NCBI GenBank assembly: GCA_051747505.1
Contig: JBNJGE010000054.1
Span: forward strand, 1 to 17,396
Length of the DNA: 17,396 bases
Reading direction: 5' to 3'
DNA from: Albimonas sp051747505
GTDB taxonomy: Bacteria > Pseudomonadota > Alphaproteobacteria > Rhodobacterales > Rhodobacteraceae
The notes under the pieces were generated by a model. That model did not search any database. It had not been told where the DNA came from and saw only the letters and a program-made list of their open reading frames with translations. Below, piece after piece: positions 1-6,799 of the stretch. Numbering within the stretch: position 1 is the stretch's first letter; every line of letters starts with the position of its first letter. The translations under genes were made by a program, and so were the position numbers.

Positions 1-13
1 GCGGAGGCGGGCC

Positions 14-457
14 TCAGTCGAACTTGGCGGAGGGCGCGAGAACCGTCGCCTCCCCCTTGAGCACGACCTTCTCGCCCACGAGGCACTGGCAATCAAGGGC
101 GACGCGGCGCTTGGGGTAGTCGATCGCCGTCACCGTCACCACGGCGCGCACCGTGTCGCCGGGGCGCACCGGGGCGAGGAACTTCAGCGACTGGCCCATA
201 TAGACCGTGCCGTGTCCCGGAAGCTGCTCCCCGATCACGGCGGAGACGAGGCCGGCGGTCAGCATGCCGTGGGCGATGCGGCCCTGGAAGATCGTGTCGC
301 GGGCGTAGTCGTCGTCCAGATGCACCGGGTTGCGGTCGGTGGACACCTCCGCGAACAGCTCGATGTCGCGGTCGGTGATATCCTTCTGCACGTAGCGGGA
401 CATGCCGATCTCAATGTCCTCGATGCAGATCGTGCCGCGGGGCAGATTGTCGAACAT
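14..457 (-). CDS. MaoC-family (R)-specific enoyl-CoA hydratase-like protein
   Basis: The 147-residue protein has a single hot-dog fold of the MaoC/PhaJ type, which hydrates trans-2-enoyl-CoA to (R)-3-hydroxyacyl-CoA in the cytoplasm. The hydratase 2 signature is visible at residues 35-50 (FAEVSTDRNPVHLDD), with D41 and H46 as the expected catalytic pair, followed by RIAHGML at 60-66. I chose the ATG at 457 because GGGAGAG lies just upstream and the protein then has the usual family length; the open frame continues to a TTG at 553, but that start would fall on a palindrome and add a low-complexity extension. The gene appears to be transcribed alone from the region 458-599, which holds repeated TTGTTGCGC sites. 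Its CoA substrate cannot be told from sequence. Roles in polyhydroxyalkanoate supply or in an acyl-CoA catabolic pathway are both possible. Confidence 0.88.
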   Translation of the reverse strand: MFDNLPRGTICIEDIEIGMSRYVQKDITDRDIELFAEVSTDRNPVHLDDDYARDTIFQGRIAHGMLTAGLVSAVIGEQLPGHGTVYMGQSLKFLAPVRPGDTVRAVVTVTAIDYPKRRVALDCQCLVGEKVVLKGEATVLAPSAKFD

Positions 458-539
458 GCGCGCTCTCCCGGCCGGTGCGAAGGCCGCAGGGCCTCCCTCT
501 CGAAAAGCCGAGTAGCGGATTCCGGAGGCGGGGGCAACA

Positions 540-592
540 TTGTTGCGCAACAAAGTAGATGCAAGGACGGTCAGATCGAAACTTTGTTGCGC
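540..592. promoter_or_regulatory. Palindromic operator-like cluster upstream of the MaoC gene
   Basis: TTGTTGCGCAACAA at 540-553 is a perfect 14-base palindrome. The half-site TTGTTGCGC returns at 584-592, 44 bases further on, so 545-556 and 581-592 also form a perfect 12-base inverted repeat. The cluster lies 83 or more bases upstream of the MaoC start and runs up to the end of the next gene. No T-run follows, so an operator fits better than an intrinsic terminator. The regulator is not identified; a PHA-type repressor such as PhaR is a guess based on the neighbouring hydratase. Confidence 0.5.
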
Positions 593-599
593 CCCGGTT

Positions 600-1463
600 T
601 CAGTCCCGGCAGCCGGAGAACTCGACGGCGCCGCCGTCGTGGATGACGGTCAGGCGCAGCGAGTCGCGGGCGGTCCAGCCCGCATCCGAGGCGGGGTCGA
701 GCGCGGCGGCGACCGTCAGCCGCGTGCCTTCGGCCTGCACGCGGGCGGGTTCGAACCACATCGGGGGGGGCGCCTCGACGACGGCGTGGGCGCGTCCCTG
801 CGGCGCCGCGGCCAGGCGCAGCACGGCCTCCAGGCGCCGCCCATCGGGGCCCTGGCGCAGGGCGCAGCTTTCCATCCGCGCCCCGGCCTGCGCGGCGGGG
901 CGCGGGGTCGCCTCCAGCGCGGCGGCGATGGGGGCCGCGGCGTCCTCGCCCCGCGGAGGCAGCTCCTGCTCAAGTTCTGCGTGAGCGGGCACGCAGATGT
1001 CGGAGCAGACGCCGAAGGCGAGGCTCAGGCGCAGGGTCACGGGGCGGTCCGGGTCCTGCGGCGTGATTTCTAGCGGCAGGATGACCTCTCCGCCGTAGCC
1101 GAGCGTGGTCATGCCGTAGCTTTCGAAGGCGTGCGGACTGGGCCAGCGCACGCGCAGATCGGCAAGGTTGCGCGAGCCCGACCAGTCGAAGCTGGGCGGG
1201 ATGCCGGCCTCTCCCGGCACGCGCCAGTAGGTCTTCCAGCCCGGCTTGAGCTCGATCCGCAGGCCCGCGACGCGCCCGCCCTCCGGCGTCGGCCAGCCGG
1301 CGAGCAGGCGCAGACTCGAGTGCCGGGCCTCGGTCGTCGGCCCTGCGGGCGCGGTTCCGGTCCCGCTCCAGGCGAGCTCCTCGCCGACGGCCGTGCCGGG
1401 GAGGAGGAAGAGGGCGAAAGCCGCCGCGGCGGCGGCGCGCAGGGGGCGTGCGAATTCCTTCAT
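600..1463 (-). CDS. Exported protein with DsbD N-terminal-type domain
   Basis: The 287-residue protein starts with a signal peptide (residues 1-27: basic start, Ala/Leu-rich core, ending near AVG), so it should be periplasmic. The segment GWKTYWRVPGEAGIPP at 75-90 and FDWSGS after it match the DsbD N-terminal-type domain (PF11412). The domain contains CSDIC at 153-157, a CxxxC pair that could exchange disulfides or electrons with a thioredoxin-like partner. There is no membrane-spanning DsbD region and no thioredoxin domain, so this is a stand-alone domain protein rather than full DsbD. The ATG at 1463 is chosen because the signal peptide begins there; the same frame runs open far upstream without meaning. 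The gene is divergent from yqgE with about 120 bases between them. Confidence 0.85.
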   Translation of the reverse strand: MKEFARPLRAAAAAAFALFLLPGTAVGEELAWSGTGTAPAGPTTEARHSSLRLLAGWPTPEGGRVAGLRIELKPGWKTYWRVPGEAGIPPSFDWSGSRNLADLRVRWPSPHAFESYGMTTLGYGGEVILPLEITPQDPDRPVTLRLSLAFGVCSDICVPAHAELEQELPPRGEDAAAPIAAALEATPRPAAQAGARMESCALRQGPDGRRLEAVLRLAAAPQGRAHAVVEAPPPMWFEPARVQAEGTRLTVAAALDPASDAGWTARDSLRLTVIHDGGAVEFSGCRD

Positions 1464-1583
1464 GCCTGCCGATATAGACTCTTCCGGCCGCGCGCCGAAG
1501 TCACGAAACGGCGACGCGCGGCCGGCGCGCGCCGGAATCGGGCGCGCGCGCCGTTGAACCCGTCCCGCGCGAGGGCCATCATC

Positions 1584-2201
1584 GTGTCCATGAGCGAGCC
1601 TGACCCCACCCACGCCCCGCCCGAGTCCGGTACCGACGAGGGAGGCGGCCCGCTGGAAGGCGCGCTGCTTGTCGCCATGCCGGGCATGGGCGATCCGCGC
1701 TTCTTCCAGACCGTGATCTATCTCTGCGCTCATGGCGAGGAGGGCGCGATGGGGCTGATCATCAACAAGCGCGCCCGGGAGCTGACCTTCGCGGAGCTGC
1801 TCAAGCAGGTCGGCATCGAGGGCGGCGCCAAGACGGGCGCGACCCCGGTGCATTTCGGCGGCCCGGTGGAGGTCGGTCGCGGCTTCGTGCTGCACACCGA
1901 CGACTGGGAGGCGCCGGGCGTGACCAAGCCGCTGCCCGGGGGCCTGGCGCTGACCGCGACGGTGGAGATCCTGCGCGACATGGCCGCCGGCAAGGGCCCC
2001 GACCAGGCGGTGCTGGCGCTGGGCTACGCCGGCTGGTCCGCCGGCCAGCTGGAGGTGGAGCTGCAGCAGAACGGCTGGCTGACCTGCGACGCGGATCCGG
2101 AGCTGATCTTCGGCCCCGACGACGAGGCCAAGTGGACGGCCGCCCTGCGCAAGATCGGGGTGGATCCGGCGATGCTCTCCTCCCAGGGCGGTATGGCCTG
2201 A
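1584..2201 (+). CDS. yqgE: YqgE/AlgH family protein
   Basis: This UPF0301 (DUF179) protein of about 203-205 residues has an unknown biochemical role, and the old AlgH link to alginate regulation is not a proven function. The family signature is clear near residues 27-60 of the ATG form: LLVAMPGMGDPRFFQTVIYLC followed by GAMGLIINK. Later blocks HFGGPV and YAGWSAGQLE are also typical. Two starts compete: ATG at 1590 and GTG at 1584. The only Shine-Dalgarno-like sequence, GAGGG at 1571-1575, is 8 bases from the GTG but 14 from the ATG, so I give the GTG form; the proteins differ by two residues. The gene is divergent from the DsbD-N-type gene and convergent with the SDR gene, with only 4 bases between the stop codons. 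Confidence 0.9.
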   Translation: MSMSEPDPTHAPPESGTDEGGGPLEGALLVAMPGMGDPRFFQTVIYLCAHGEEGAMGLIINKRARELTFAELLKQVGIEGGAKTGATPVHFGGPVEVGRGFVLHTDDWEAPGVTKPLPGGLALTATVEILRDMAAGKGPDQAVLALGYAGWSAGQLEVELQQNGWLTCDADPELIFGPDDEAKWTAALRKIGVDPAMLSSQGGMA

Positions 2202-2205
2202 TCGC

Positions 2206-2883
2206 TCAGAACGGCAGGGGCGTTCCGTCGTAGCTCTCGAAGGCGCCGGTGGTTTCGGGCGTGAGCGCCTCGAAACGGGCGAGCAGGCCGGCGGCGCTGT
2301 CCTGCGGGCTGACGGTTGCGCTGGCGCCGCCCATGTCGGTGCGCACCCAGCCGGGATGATAGGCGCCGACGGCGAGACCTTCCAGCTTGAGGTCCACGGC
2401 CAGGTTGCGGGCGAGATTCGTCGTGGCGGCCTTGGAGGCGCGGTAGATGTAGGAGCCGCCCTGCGCCCGCTCCGACGAGCCCATGATCGAGGAGATGACG
2501 GCGATTCGCCCGCCCGGGCGGCGCATCCGCGGGCGCAGGGCGCGGATGGTCTGGAAGACGCCCGTGACGTTGACGGCGAAGCTCCGCGCCCAGTCCTCGG
2601 GCGCGAAGGCGGCCTCGTCGAGGCGCCCGCGGGAGAGAAAGACGCCGGCGTTGCAGACCAGCAGGTCGATCTCGCGGCCCTCGAGCGCCGCGGCAAGGCC
2701 GGCGCAGTTCTCGGGGTCGGTGACGTCGAGCCGGCGGCGCTCGACGCCTTCGGGCAGGTCGGCGAGGCCGGGGGCCTCGGGGTCGCGGGCGCAGGCGATG
2801 ACGGAGTCGCCGCGTGCGGCGGCCTGGCGGGCGAGCTCGAGGCCGATTCCGCGGCTGGCGCCGGCGATGAGGGTCGTGGGCAT
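2206..2883 (-). CDS. Short-chain dehydrogenase/reductase (SDR) family oxidoreductase
   Basis: The 225-residue protein has a Rossmann fold of the classical SDR type. The nucleotide-binding GASRGIG is at 8-14, NAG at 78-80, the structural Asn at N105 (AVNVTG), the catalytic Ser at 131-132, and the YxxxK pair is Y147/K151 (YRASK). HPGWVRTDMGG at 176-186 is the usual segment after the active site. A basic R at position 11, inside the glycine motif, is compatible with NADP(H) use. It resembles the C-factor (CsgA)-like SDR group in layout. The substrate is unknown. The start is 3 bases after the stop of the phosphomannomutase gene, so the two are cotranscribed. Confidence 0.9.
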   Translation of the reverse strand: MPTTLIAGASRGIGLELARQAAARGDSVIACARDPEAPGLADLPEGVERRRLDVTDPENCAGLAAALEGREIDLLVCNAGVFLSRGRLDEAAFAPEDWARSFAVNVTGVFQTIRALRPRMRRPGGRIAVISSIMGSSERAQGGSYIYRASKAATTNLARNLAVDLKLEGLAVGAYHPGWVRTDMGGASATVSPQDSAAGLLARFEALTPETTGAFESYDGTPLPF

Positions 2884-2886
2884 GGG

Positions 2887-4380
2887 TCAGATCCTCTGGT
2901 CGTAGTCGCCGACGGAGGGCTCCGTGCGAATGACGGCGTCGAGATCCTCGAAGATGGCGCGCATCTCGGCCTCGGACTCGGGGCTTTCGCAGACGACGAC
3001 GAGGTTGGGAGTGTTGGAGGAGGCGCGCACGAGACCCCAGGCGCCGTTGTCGAGCATCACGCGGGCGCCGTTGACAGTGACGACCTCGGCGATGGGGCGG
3101 CCGCCAAGGGTTTTGCCGTTTTCCTGCATTTCCAAAAGCTTGGACTGCAGGCGCTCGATGGCGGCGTATTTTTCGCCGTCGGGGCAGTAAGGAGACATGG
3201 TGGGGGTGGACCAGGTGCGCGGCAGGGCGCGGCGCAGGTCGGACATGGTCTTGTCGGGCTGGTGGTCGAGGGCGCGGCAGATCTCGACCGCGACGCGCAG
3301 GCCGTCGTCGTAGCCCCGGCCGATGGGGGGGGCGAGGAAGTGGTGGCCGGACTTCTCGAAGCCGGCGAGGGCGCCCAGTTCGCGGACGCGGCGCTTCATG
3401 TGCGAGTGGCCGGTCTTCCAGTAATCCGCCTTGATTCCATGGGCTTGCAGGACGGGGTCGGAGGCGAAGAGGCCGGTTGACTTTACGTCGGCCACGAAGG
3501 TCGCGCCGGGGTGGCGGGGGGCGAGGTCGCGGGCGAGGATGACGCCGATCTTGTCGGCGAAGATTTCGGCGCCTTCGTCGTCGACGACGCCGCAGCGGTC
3601 GCCGTCGCCATCGAAGCCGAGGGCGAGGTCGGCGTTGGTCTCGCGGACGGCGCGGGCCATGTCATGGAGCATCTCCATGGCCTCGGGGTTGGGGTTGTAG
3701 TTGGGGAAGGTGTAATCGAGGTCGCAGTGGAGGGGGATGACAGTTGCGCCGAGGCTTTCGAGAAGTTGTGGAGCGAAATTCGAGGCAGTTCCGTTGCCGC
3801 AGGCGCAGACGATGCGGAGGGGGCGACTTAGGCGATAGTTGTCGAGCAAGTCGTCGAGATAGGCCTCGCGGATGCCGTCCACGCGGCGCAAGGTTCCGCC
3901 GGAGCGTTCAACGCCTTGATCGGACAGGACGATTTCGCGGAGGCGGGCCATCTCGTCGGGGCCGTGCGTCAGGGGGCGGTCGAAGCCCATCTTTACGCCG
4001 GTCCAGCCATTCGGGTTGTGGGAGGCGGTGACCATGGCCACGGCGCAGTCGAGGTGGAACTGGGCGTAGTAGGCCATCGGGGTTATTGCGGGACCGATGT
4101 CGAGGACTTCCACGCCAGACTGGATCAGGCCCAGCGAGAGGGCCTGTTTTATTGGAAGAGAGTAGGATCTGTAGTCGTTGGCGACTGCAATGCGCGGAGG
4201 GCGGCCGGATTCGATCAGTTGCGTGCCCAACCCCAGGCCAAGTTGTTGAATTCCCGGGAGATTTATCTCCTCGGGGTAGCGCCAGCGGGCGTCGTATTCG
4301 CGGAAGCCCGAGGGCGCGATCATGGGGTCGCGCAGCTCCTCCCAGGTGTTGAGGGCGACGTCGGGGCGGGGCTTGGGCAT
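2887..4380 (-). CDS. Phosphomannomutase/phosphoglucomutase
   Basis: The 497-residue member of the alpha-D-phosphohexomutase family should interconvert hexose 1- and 6-phosphates in the cytoplasm, feeding nucleotide sugars for lipopolysaccharide, exopolysaccharide or glycogen. All four family motifs are visible: the phosphoserine loop TASHNP (118-123, S120), the metal loop DGDGD (257-261), the sugar-binding FEKSGHH (341-347) and the phosphate-binding RASSNTPN (452-459). Length is normal for the bifunctional AlgC/ManB type. I chose the ATG at 4380 because MPKPRP begins the family-length protein; the open frame extends into the leader repeats. The stretch that encodes residues of roughly 35-215 uses more A/T-ending codons (for example ATA, AAA, CTT) than its surroundings. 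It is the first gene of a pair with the SDR gene. Confidence 0.93.
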   Translation of the reverse strand: MPKPRPDVALNTWEELRDPMIAPSGFREYDARWRYPEEINLPGIQQLGLGLGTQLIESGRPPRIAVANDYRSYSLPIKQALSLGLIQSGVEVLDIGPAITPMAYYAQFHLDCAVAMVTASHNPNGWTGVKMGFDRPLTHGPDEMARLREIVLSDQGVERSGGTLRRVDGIREAYLDDLLDNYRLSRPLRIVCACGNGTASNFAPQLLESLGATVIPLHCDLDYTFPNYNPNPEAMEMLHDMARAVRETNADLALGFDGDGDRCGVVDDEGAEIFADKIGVILARDLAPRHPGATFVADVKSTGLFASDPVLQAHGIKADYWKTGHSHMKRRVRELGALAGFEKSGHHFLAPPIGRGYDDGLRVAVEICRALDHQPDKTMSDLRRALPRTWSTPTMSPYCPDGEKYAAIERLQSKLLEMQENGKTLGGRPIAEVVTVNGARVMLDNGAWGLVRASSNTPNLVVVCESPESEAEMRAIFEDLDAVIRTEPSVGDYDQRI

Positions 4381-4420
4381 GGGCGGGGCGCTCCGGCAGG
4401 GGGTCGTCGGAGGAGTTATG

Positions 4421-4440
4421 GCAGGCCGGAAGGGGCCTGC
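4421..4440 (-). other. Small hairpin in the leader of the phosphomannomutase gene
   Basis: GCAGGCC at 4421-4427 pairs perfectly with GGCCTGC at 4434-4440, leaving a 6-base loop. It lies about 40 bases upstream of the start codon at 4380, in the untranslated leader on the minus strand. No T-run follows on the minus strand. It may stabilise the transcript or take part in leader regulation; function is not shown. Confidence 0.5.
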
Positions 4441-4446
4441 AAATCC

Positions 4447-4490
4447 CGTGCGCCATCCGTGCGCAACGCGTGCACAACCCGTATGCACAA
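4447..4490. repeat. Imperfect 11-base tandem repeat, about four units
   Basis: Units at 4447-4457 (CGTGCGCCATC), 4458-4468 (CGTGCGCAACG), 4469-4479 (CGTGCACAACC) and 4480-4490 (CGTATGCACAA) follow each other without gaps; the fourth is the most diverged. The core is GTGCrCAAC. The array sits in the divergent spacer between the mutase gene and the NDUFA12-like gene. An 11-base period would place the units on nearly the same DNA face, which suits repeated binding of a regulator. Confidence 0.6.
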
Positions 4491-4589
4491 GGATTGAGAA
4501 AGTATGAGCCGCGCGGCGGGCCGCCGCGGGGCGCTGGACGGGGGCGGCGCATGTGATAGAACCGCCCGCGGACAGCTGACGAGGCGGCG

Positions 4590-4970
4590 ATGATCGACAC
4601 GCTCAAGCGCATCTTCACCTGGTGGAACGGGGCGCCCCTGACCACCCTGCTCACGGTCCGCTCCTACGACAGGGTGGGGGAGGACGAGATGGGCAACGTC
4701 TATTACCAGTCGAAGGACGGCAAGCGGCGCTGGGTGATCTACAAGGGCGAGGCCGAGGCCTCGATGGTGCCGCCGGACTGGCATGGCTGGATGCACCACA
4801 CCTGGGACGAGCCGCCCTCGGAAAAGCCGCTCAAGCGCCAGCCCTGGGAGAAGGGGCATCTGCCCAACCTGACGGGCACGTCGGCGGCCTATCATCCGCC
4901 CGGCTCGGTGCTGACCCCGCAGAAGCGGCCGCCGGCGACGGGCGACTACGAGGCCTGGACGCCGGAGTGA
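4590..4970 (+). CDS. NDUFA12-family NADH:ubiquinone oxidoreductase accessory protein
   Basis: The 126-residue protein belongs to the B17.2/NDUFA12 family, an accessory subunit of respiratory complex I found in mitochondria and in alphaproteobacteria. Recognisable blocks are the start MIDTLKRIFTWWNG, VGEDEMGNVYYQSKDGKRRWVIYKGEAEASMVPPDWHGWMHHT in the centre (the core family motif, with YY, RRWV and VPPxWHGWMH), and PYP-like tail LTPQKRPPATGDYEAWTPE. The protein should sit on the cytoplasmic side of complex I. GAGG lies just upstream of the ATG. It is the first gene of a plus-strand run with mlaD, 40 bases ahead of it, an arrangement I recall as common in Rhodobacterales. The run starts about 210 bases from the divergent mutase gene. 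Confidence 0.93.
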   Translation: MIDTLKRIFTWWNGAPLTTLLTVRSYDRVGEDEMGNVYYQSKDGKRRWVIYKGEAEASMVPPDWHGWMHHTWDEPPSEKPLKRQPWEKGHLPNLTGTSAAYHPPGSVLTPQKRPPATGDYEAWTPE

Positions 4971-5010
4971 CCGGCGCAGGCCGCATGCCGCGCGCGAGAG
5001 GGACGGAAGC

Positions 5011-5472
5011 ATGGCGAGCAAGACGGCGGAGACGCTGATCGGCGCGGCGGTGCTGGCCGCGGCCGCGGGATTCATGGTCTATGCGGCCCAGACCGCGGAT
5101 GTCGCGGTCGGCGGGCGCAACGGCTACGAGCTGAAGGCCGCCTTCCGCGAGGCCACCGGGCTGAGGGTGGGCTCGGACGTGCGGGTGGCGGGCGTGAAGG
5201 TGGGCTCGGTCGCCTCGATCAATCTGGACAACGAGACCTACCAGGCCGTGGCGCGCATGACGCTCGACGGCGCGGTGAAGGTGCCCGAGGACAGCGACGC
5301 GGCGGTGGCGACCGAGGGGCTGATGGGGGGCGTCTATGTCTCCATCACCCCGGGCGGCTCGGACATGATGCTCGCCGACGGGGAAGAGATTCTCTACACG
5401 CAGGGCTCCGTGAACCTCATGGACCTGGTGGGGCGCGCCATCTCCTCGGGCGCGGGGAGCGGGGGCGAGTGA
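5011..5472 (+). CDS. mlaD: MlaD, MCE-domain lipid transport protein
   Basis: The 153-residue protein has one N-terminal membrane anchor (residues 8-25, ETLIGAAVLAAAAGFMVYA) and one MCE domain (about 38-117), the layout of MlaD in the Mla phospholipid transport system between inner and outer membrane. The MCE hallmark is FREATGLRVGSDVRVAGVKVG, followed by TEGLMGGVYVSITPGG. The C-terminal part carries a short helix (VNLMDLVGRAISS) as in MlaD homologues. The partner genes mlaE, mlaF and mlaB are not in this window and may be elsewhere. The stop overlaps the GTG start of the methyltransferase by GTGA, which points to coupled translation. Confidence 0.93.
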   Translation: MASKTAETLIGAAVLAAAAGFMVYAAQTADVAVGGRNGYELKAAFREATGLRVGSDVRVAGVKVGSVASINLDNETYQAVARMTLDGAVKVPEDSDAAVATEGLMGGVYVSITPGGSDMMLADGEEILYTQGSVNLMDLVGRAISSGAGSGGE

Positions 5473-6239
5473 ACGGGGGCGCGGCGCCGGACGCCTGGAG
5501 CGCGTCGGCCTACGCGGCGAATGCGCGCTTCGTCTCCGATCTCGGCGCGCCCGTGGTGGCGCTGCTGGACCCGAAGCCGGGGGAGCGCATCCTGGACCTG
5601 GGCTGCGGCGACGGGGCGCTGAGCGAGGCGCTGGCCGCGGCGGGCGCCGAGGTGGTCGGGGCCGACGCCTCGGCCGACATGGTCGCCGCGGCGCGGGCGC
5701 GCGGGATCGCGGCCGTGGCGGCGGACGGTCATGCGCTGGGCTTCCACGGCGAGTTCGACGCCGTCTTCTCCAACGCCGCGCTGCACTGGATGACGGAGCC
5801 GGACGCCGTTCTGGCGGGCGTGGCGCGGGCGCTGCGCCCGGGCGGGCGCTTCGTGGCCGAGCAGGGCGGGCACGGGAACGTCGCGGCCATCCGCACGGCG
5901 CTGATCTGCGCGCTGGGCGAGGCGGGGGTGGAGAGCACGCTGCACGATGTGTGGAGCTTCCCCTCCGTCGCCGAGCAGACGGAGCGGCTGGAGCGGGCGG
6001 GCTTAGAGGTGGAGGAGATCGCGCTGATCCCGCGGCCCACGCGGGTCGAGGCGGGGCTGGAGGCGTGGCTGGAGACGCTGGCGGCCCCGGCGCTGGCGAA
6101 GCTGCCCGAGGCGGCGCGGCCGGCGGCGCGGGCGCGGGTCGCGGCGCTCGCCGCCCCGGCGCTGCGCGACGCGGCGGGCGTCTGGTGGGCGGATTACGTG
6201 CGGCTGCGCTTTCGCGCGCGGCTGAAGGAGGGGGCGTGA
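5469..6239 (+). CDS. Class I SAM-dependent methyltransferase
   Basis: The 256-residue protein is a class I Rossmann-type methyltransferase. Motif I is ILDLGCGDGAL at about residues 41-51, the acidic end of strand 2 is GADAS, and the later motifs are FDAVFSNAALHWM and LRPGGRFVAEQGG. The WMxxP-like segment and overall layout resemble the trans-aconitate methyltransferase/Methyltransf_11 group, but the substrate cannot be read from sequence. The start is GTG, sharing GTGA with the mlaD stop; the stop in turn shares GTGA with the next gene. Its place inside a complex I/Mla/DUF2155 run is unexpected and may represent a lineage-specific insertion. Confidence 0.88.
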   Translation: MNGGAAPDAWSASAYAANARFVSDLGAPVVALLDPKPGERILDLGCGDGALSEALAAAGAEVVGADASADMVAAARARGIAAVAADGHALGFHGEFDAVFSNAALHWMTEPDAVLAGVARALRPGGRFVAEQGGHGNVAAIRTALICALGEAGVESTLHDVWSFPSVAEQTERLERAGLEVEEIALIPRPTRVEAGLEAWLETLAAPALAKLPEAARPAARARVAALAAPALRDAAGVWWADYVRLRFRARLKEGA

Positions 6240-6799
6240 GCGCGCGGCGCAGGCTTCGGGGCGCGGTCTGGCTGGCGCTGGCCTTGCTGGCGGCCGCGCC
6301 GGCGCTGGCGCTGGCCCAGGCGGAGGAGCCGCGGCCGCTGACGCCCAATGGCAGCCTGCCCGGGGAGGGGCCGTCCGCTTCCTTCGGGGAGGACGAGGGC
6401 CCGTTCCGCAAGGTCCCGGCGGGCCCGGACGGCCAGCCGCTGGAATACACCCCGCCCGCGCCGGTCGTGCCGGAGCTGACGCGCGCCGAGCGCGCGCGGC
6501 TGCGCCTGCTGGACAAGATGACCGGGCAGGTGCGGGTGGTGGAGTTCGCGGTGGGCGAGAGCCGGGAGGTCGAGCGGCTGGAGATCGCCCTGCGCGACTG
6601 CCGCGTGCCGGCGGCGGATTCGCGGGCCGAGGCCGTGGCCTATCTGAGCATCCGCGACCTGCGGGAGGAGGCGGCGCGTTTCGCGGGCTGGATGTTCGCC
6701 TCCTCCCCCGCGCTCTCGGCGCTGGATCACGCCCGCTATGACGTCTGGGTGGAGAGCTGCAGCGCGTCCTCGGGCGACGCGTCGTCGGGCAGCGAGTAG
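6236..6799 (+). CDS. DUF2155 domain-containing exported protein
   Basis: The 187-residue protein begins with a signal peptide (basic start, then Leu/Ala-rich to ALALAQA near residue 28), so it is probably periplasmic. After a Pro/Gly-rich linker the DUF2155 domain runs from about 88: LLDKMTGQVRVVEFAVG, RLEIALRDCRV, AYLSIRDL, FAGWMFASSPALSALDHARYDVWVESC. The two Cys in LRDC and VESC are conserved in the family and may form a disulfide. The family function is unknown to me. The GTG start at 6236 overlaps the methyltransferase stop by GTGA. The 3' end, including the codons for YDVWVESC and a Ser-rich tail, lies antisense to the end of aat for 64 bases. Confidence 0.9.
   Translation: MSARRRLRGAVWLALALLAAAPALALAQAEEPRPLTPNGSLPGEGPSASFGEDEGPFRKVPAGPDGQPLEYTPPAPVVPELTRAERARLRLLDKMTGQVRVVEFAVGESREVERLEIALRDCRVPAADSRAEAVAYLSIRDLREEAARFAGWMFASSPALSALDHARYDVWVESCSASSGDASSGSE

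Noticed and set aside
600..2696. A 698-codon minus-strand open frame
   Set aside because: Only its last 288 codons code for the DsbD-N-type protein. The upstream part runs antisense to yqgE and out of frame through the SDR gene, and a signal peptide marks the true start at 1463.
4147..4158. TTTTATTGGAAG inside the mutase gene, identical to bases 9664-9675 of repeat copy A when read with one shift
   Set aside because: The match is only 12 bases, lies in a conserved coding region and has no further similarity around it; probably chance.
6139..6530. Arg/Pro/Ser-rich minus-strand frames opposite the methyltransferase and DUF2155 genes
   Set aside because: Low-complexity antisense translation of G+C-rich codons with no domain; the plus-strand genes explain the region.
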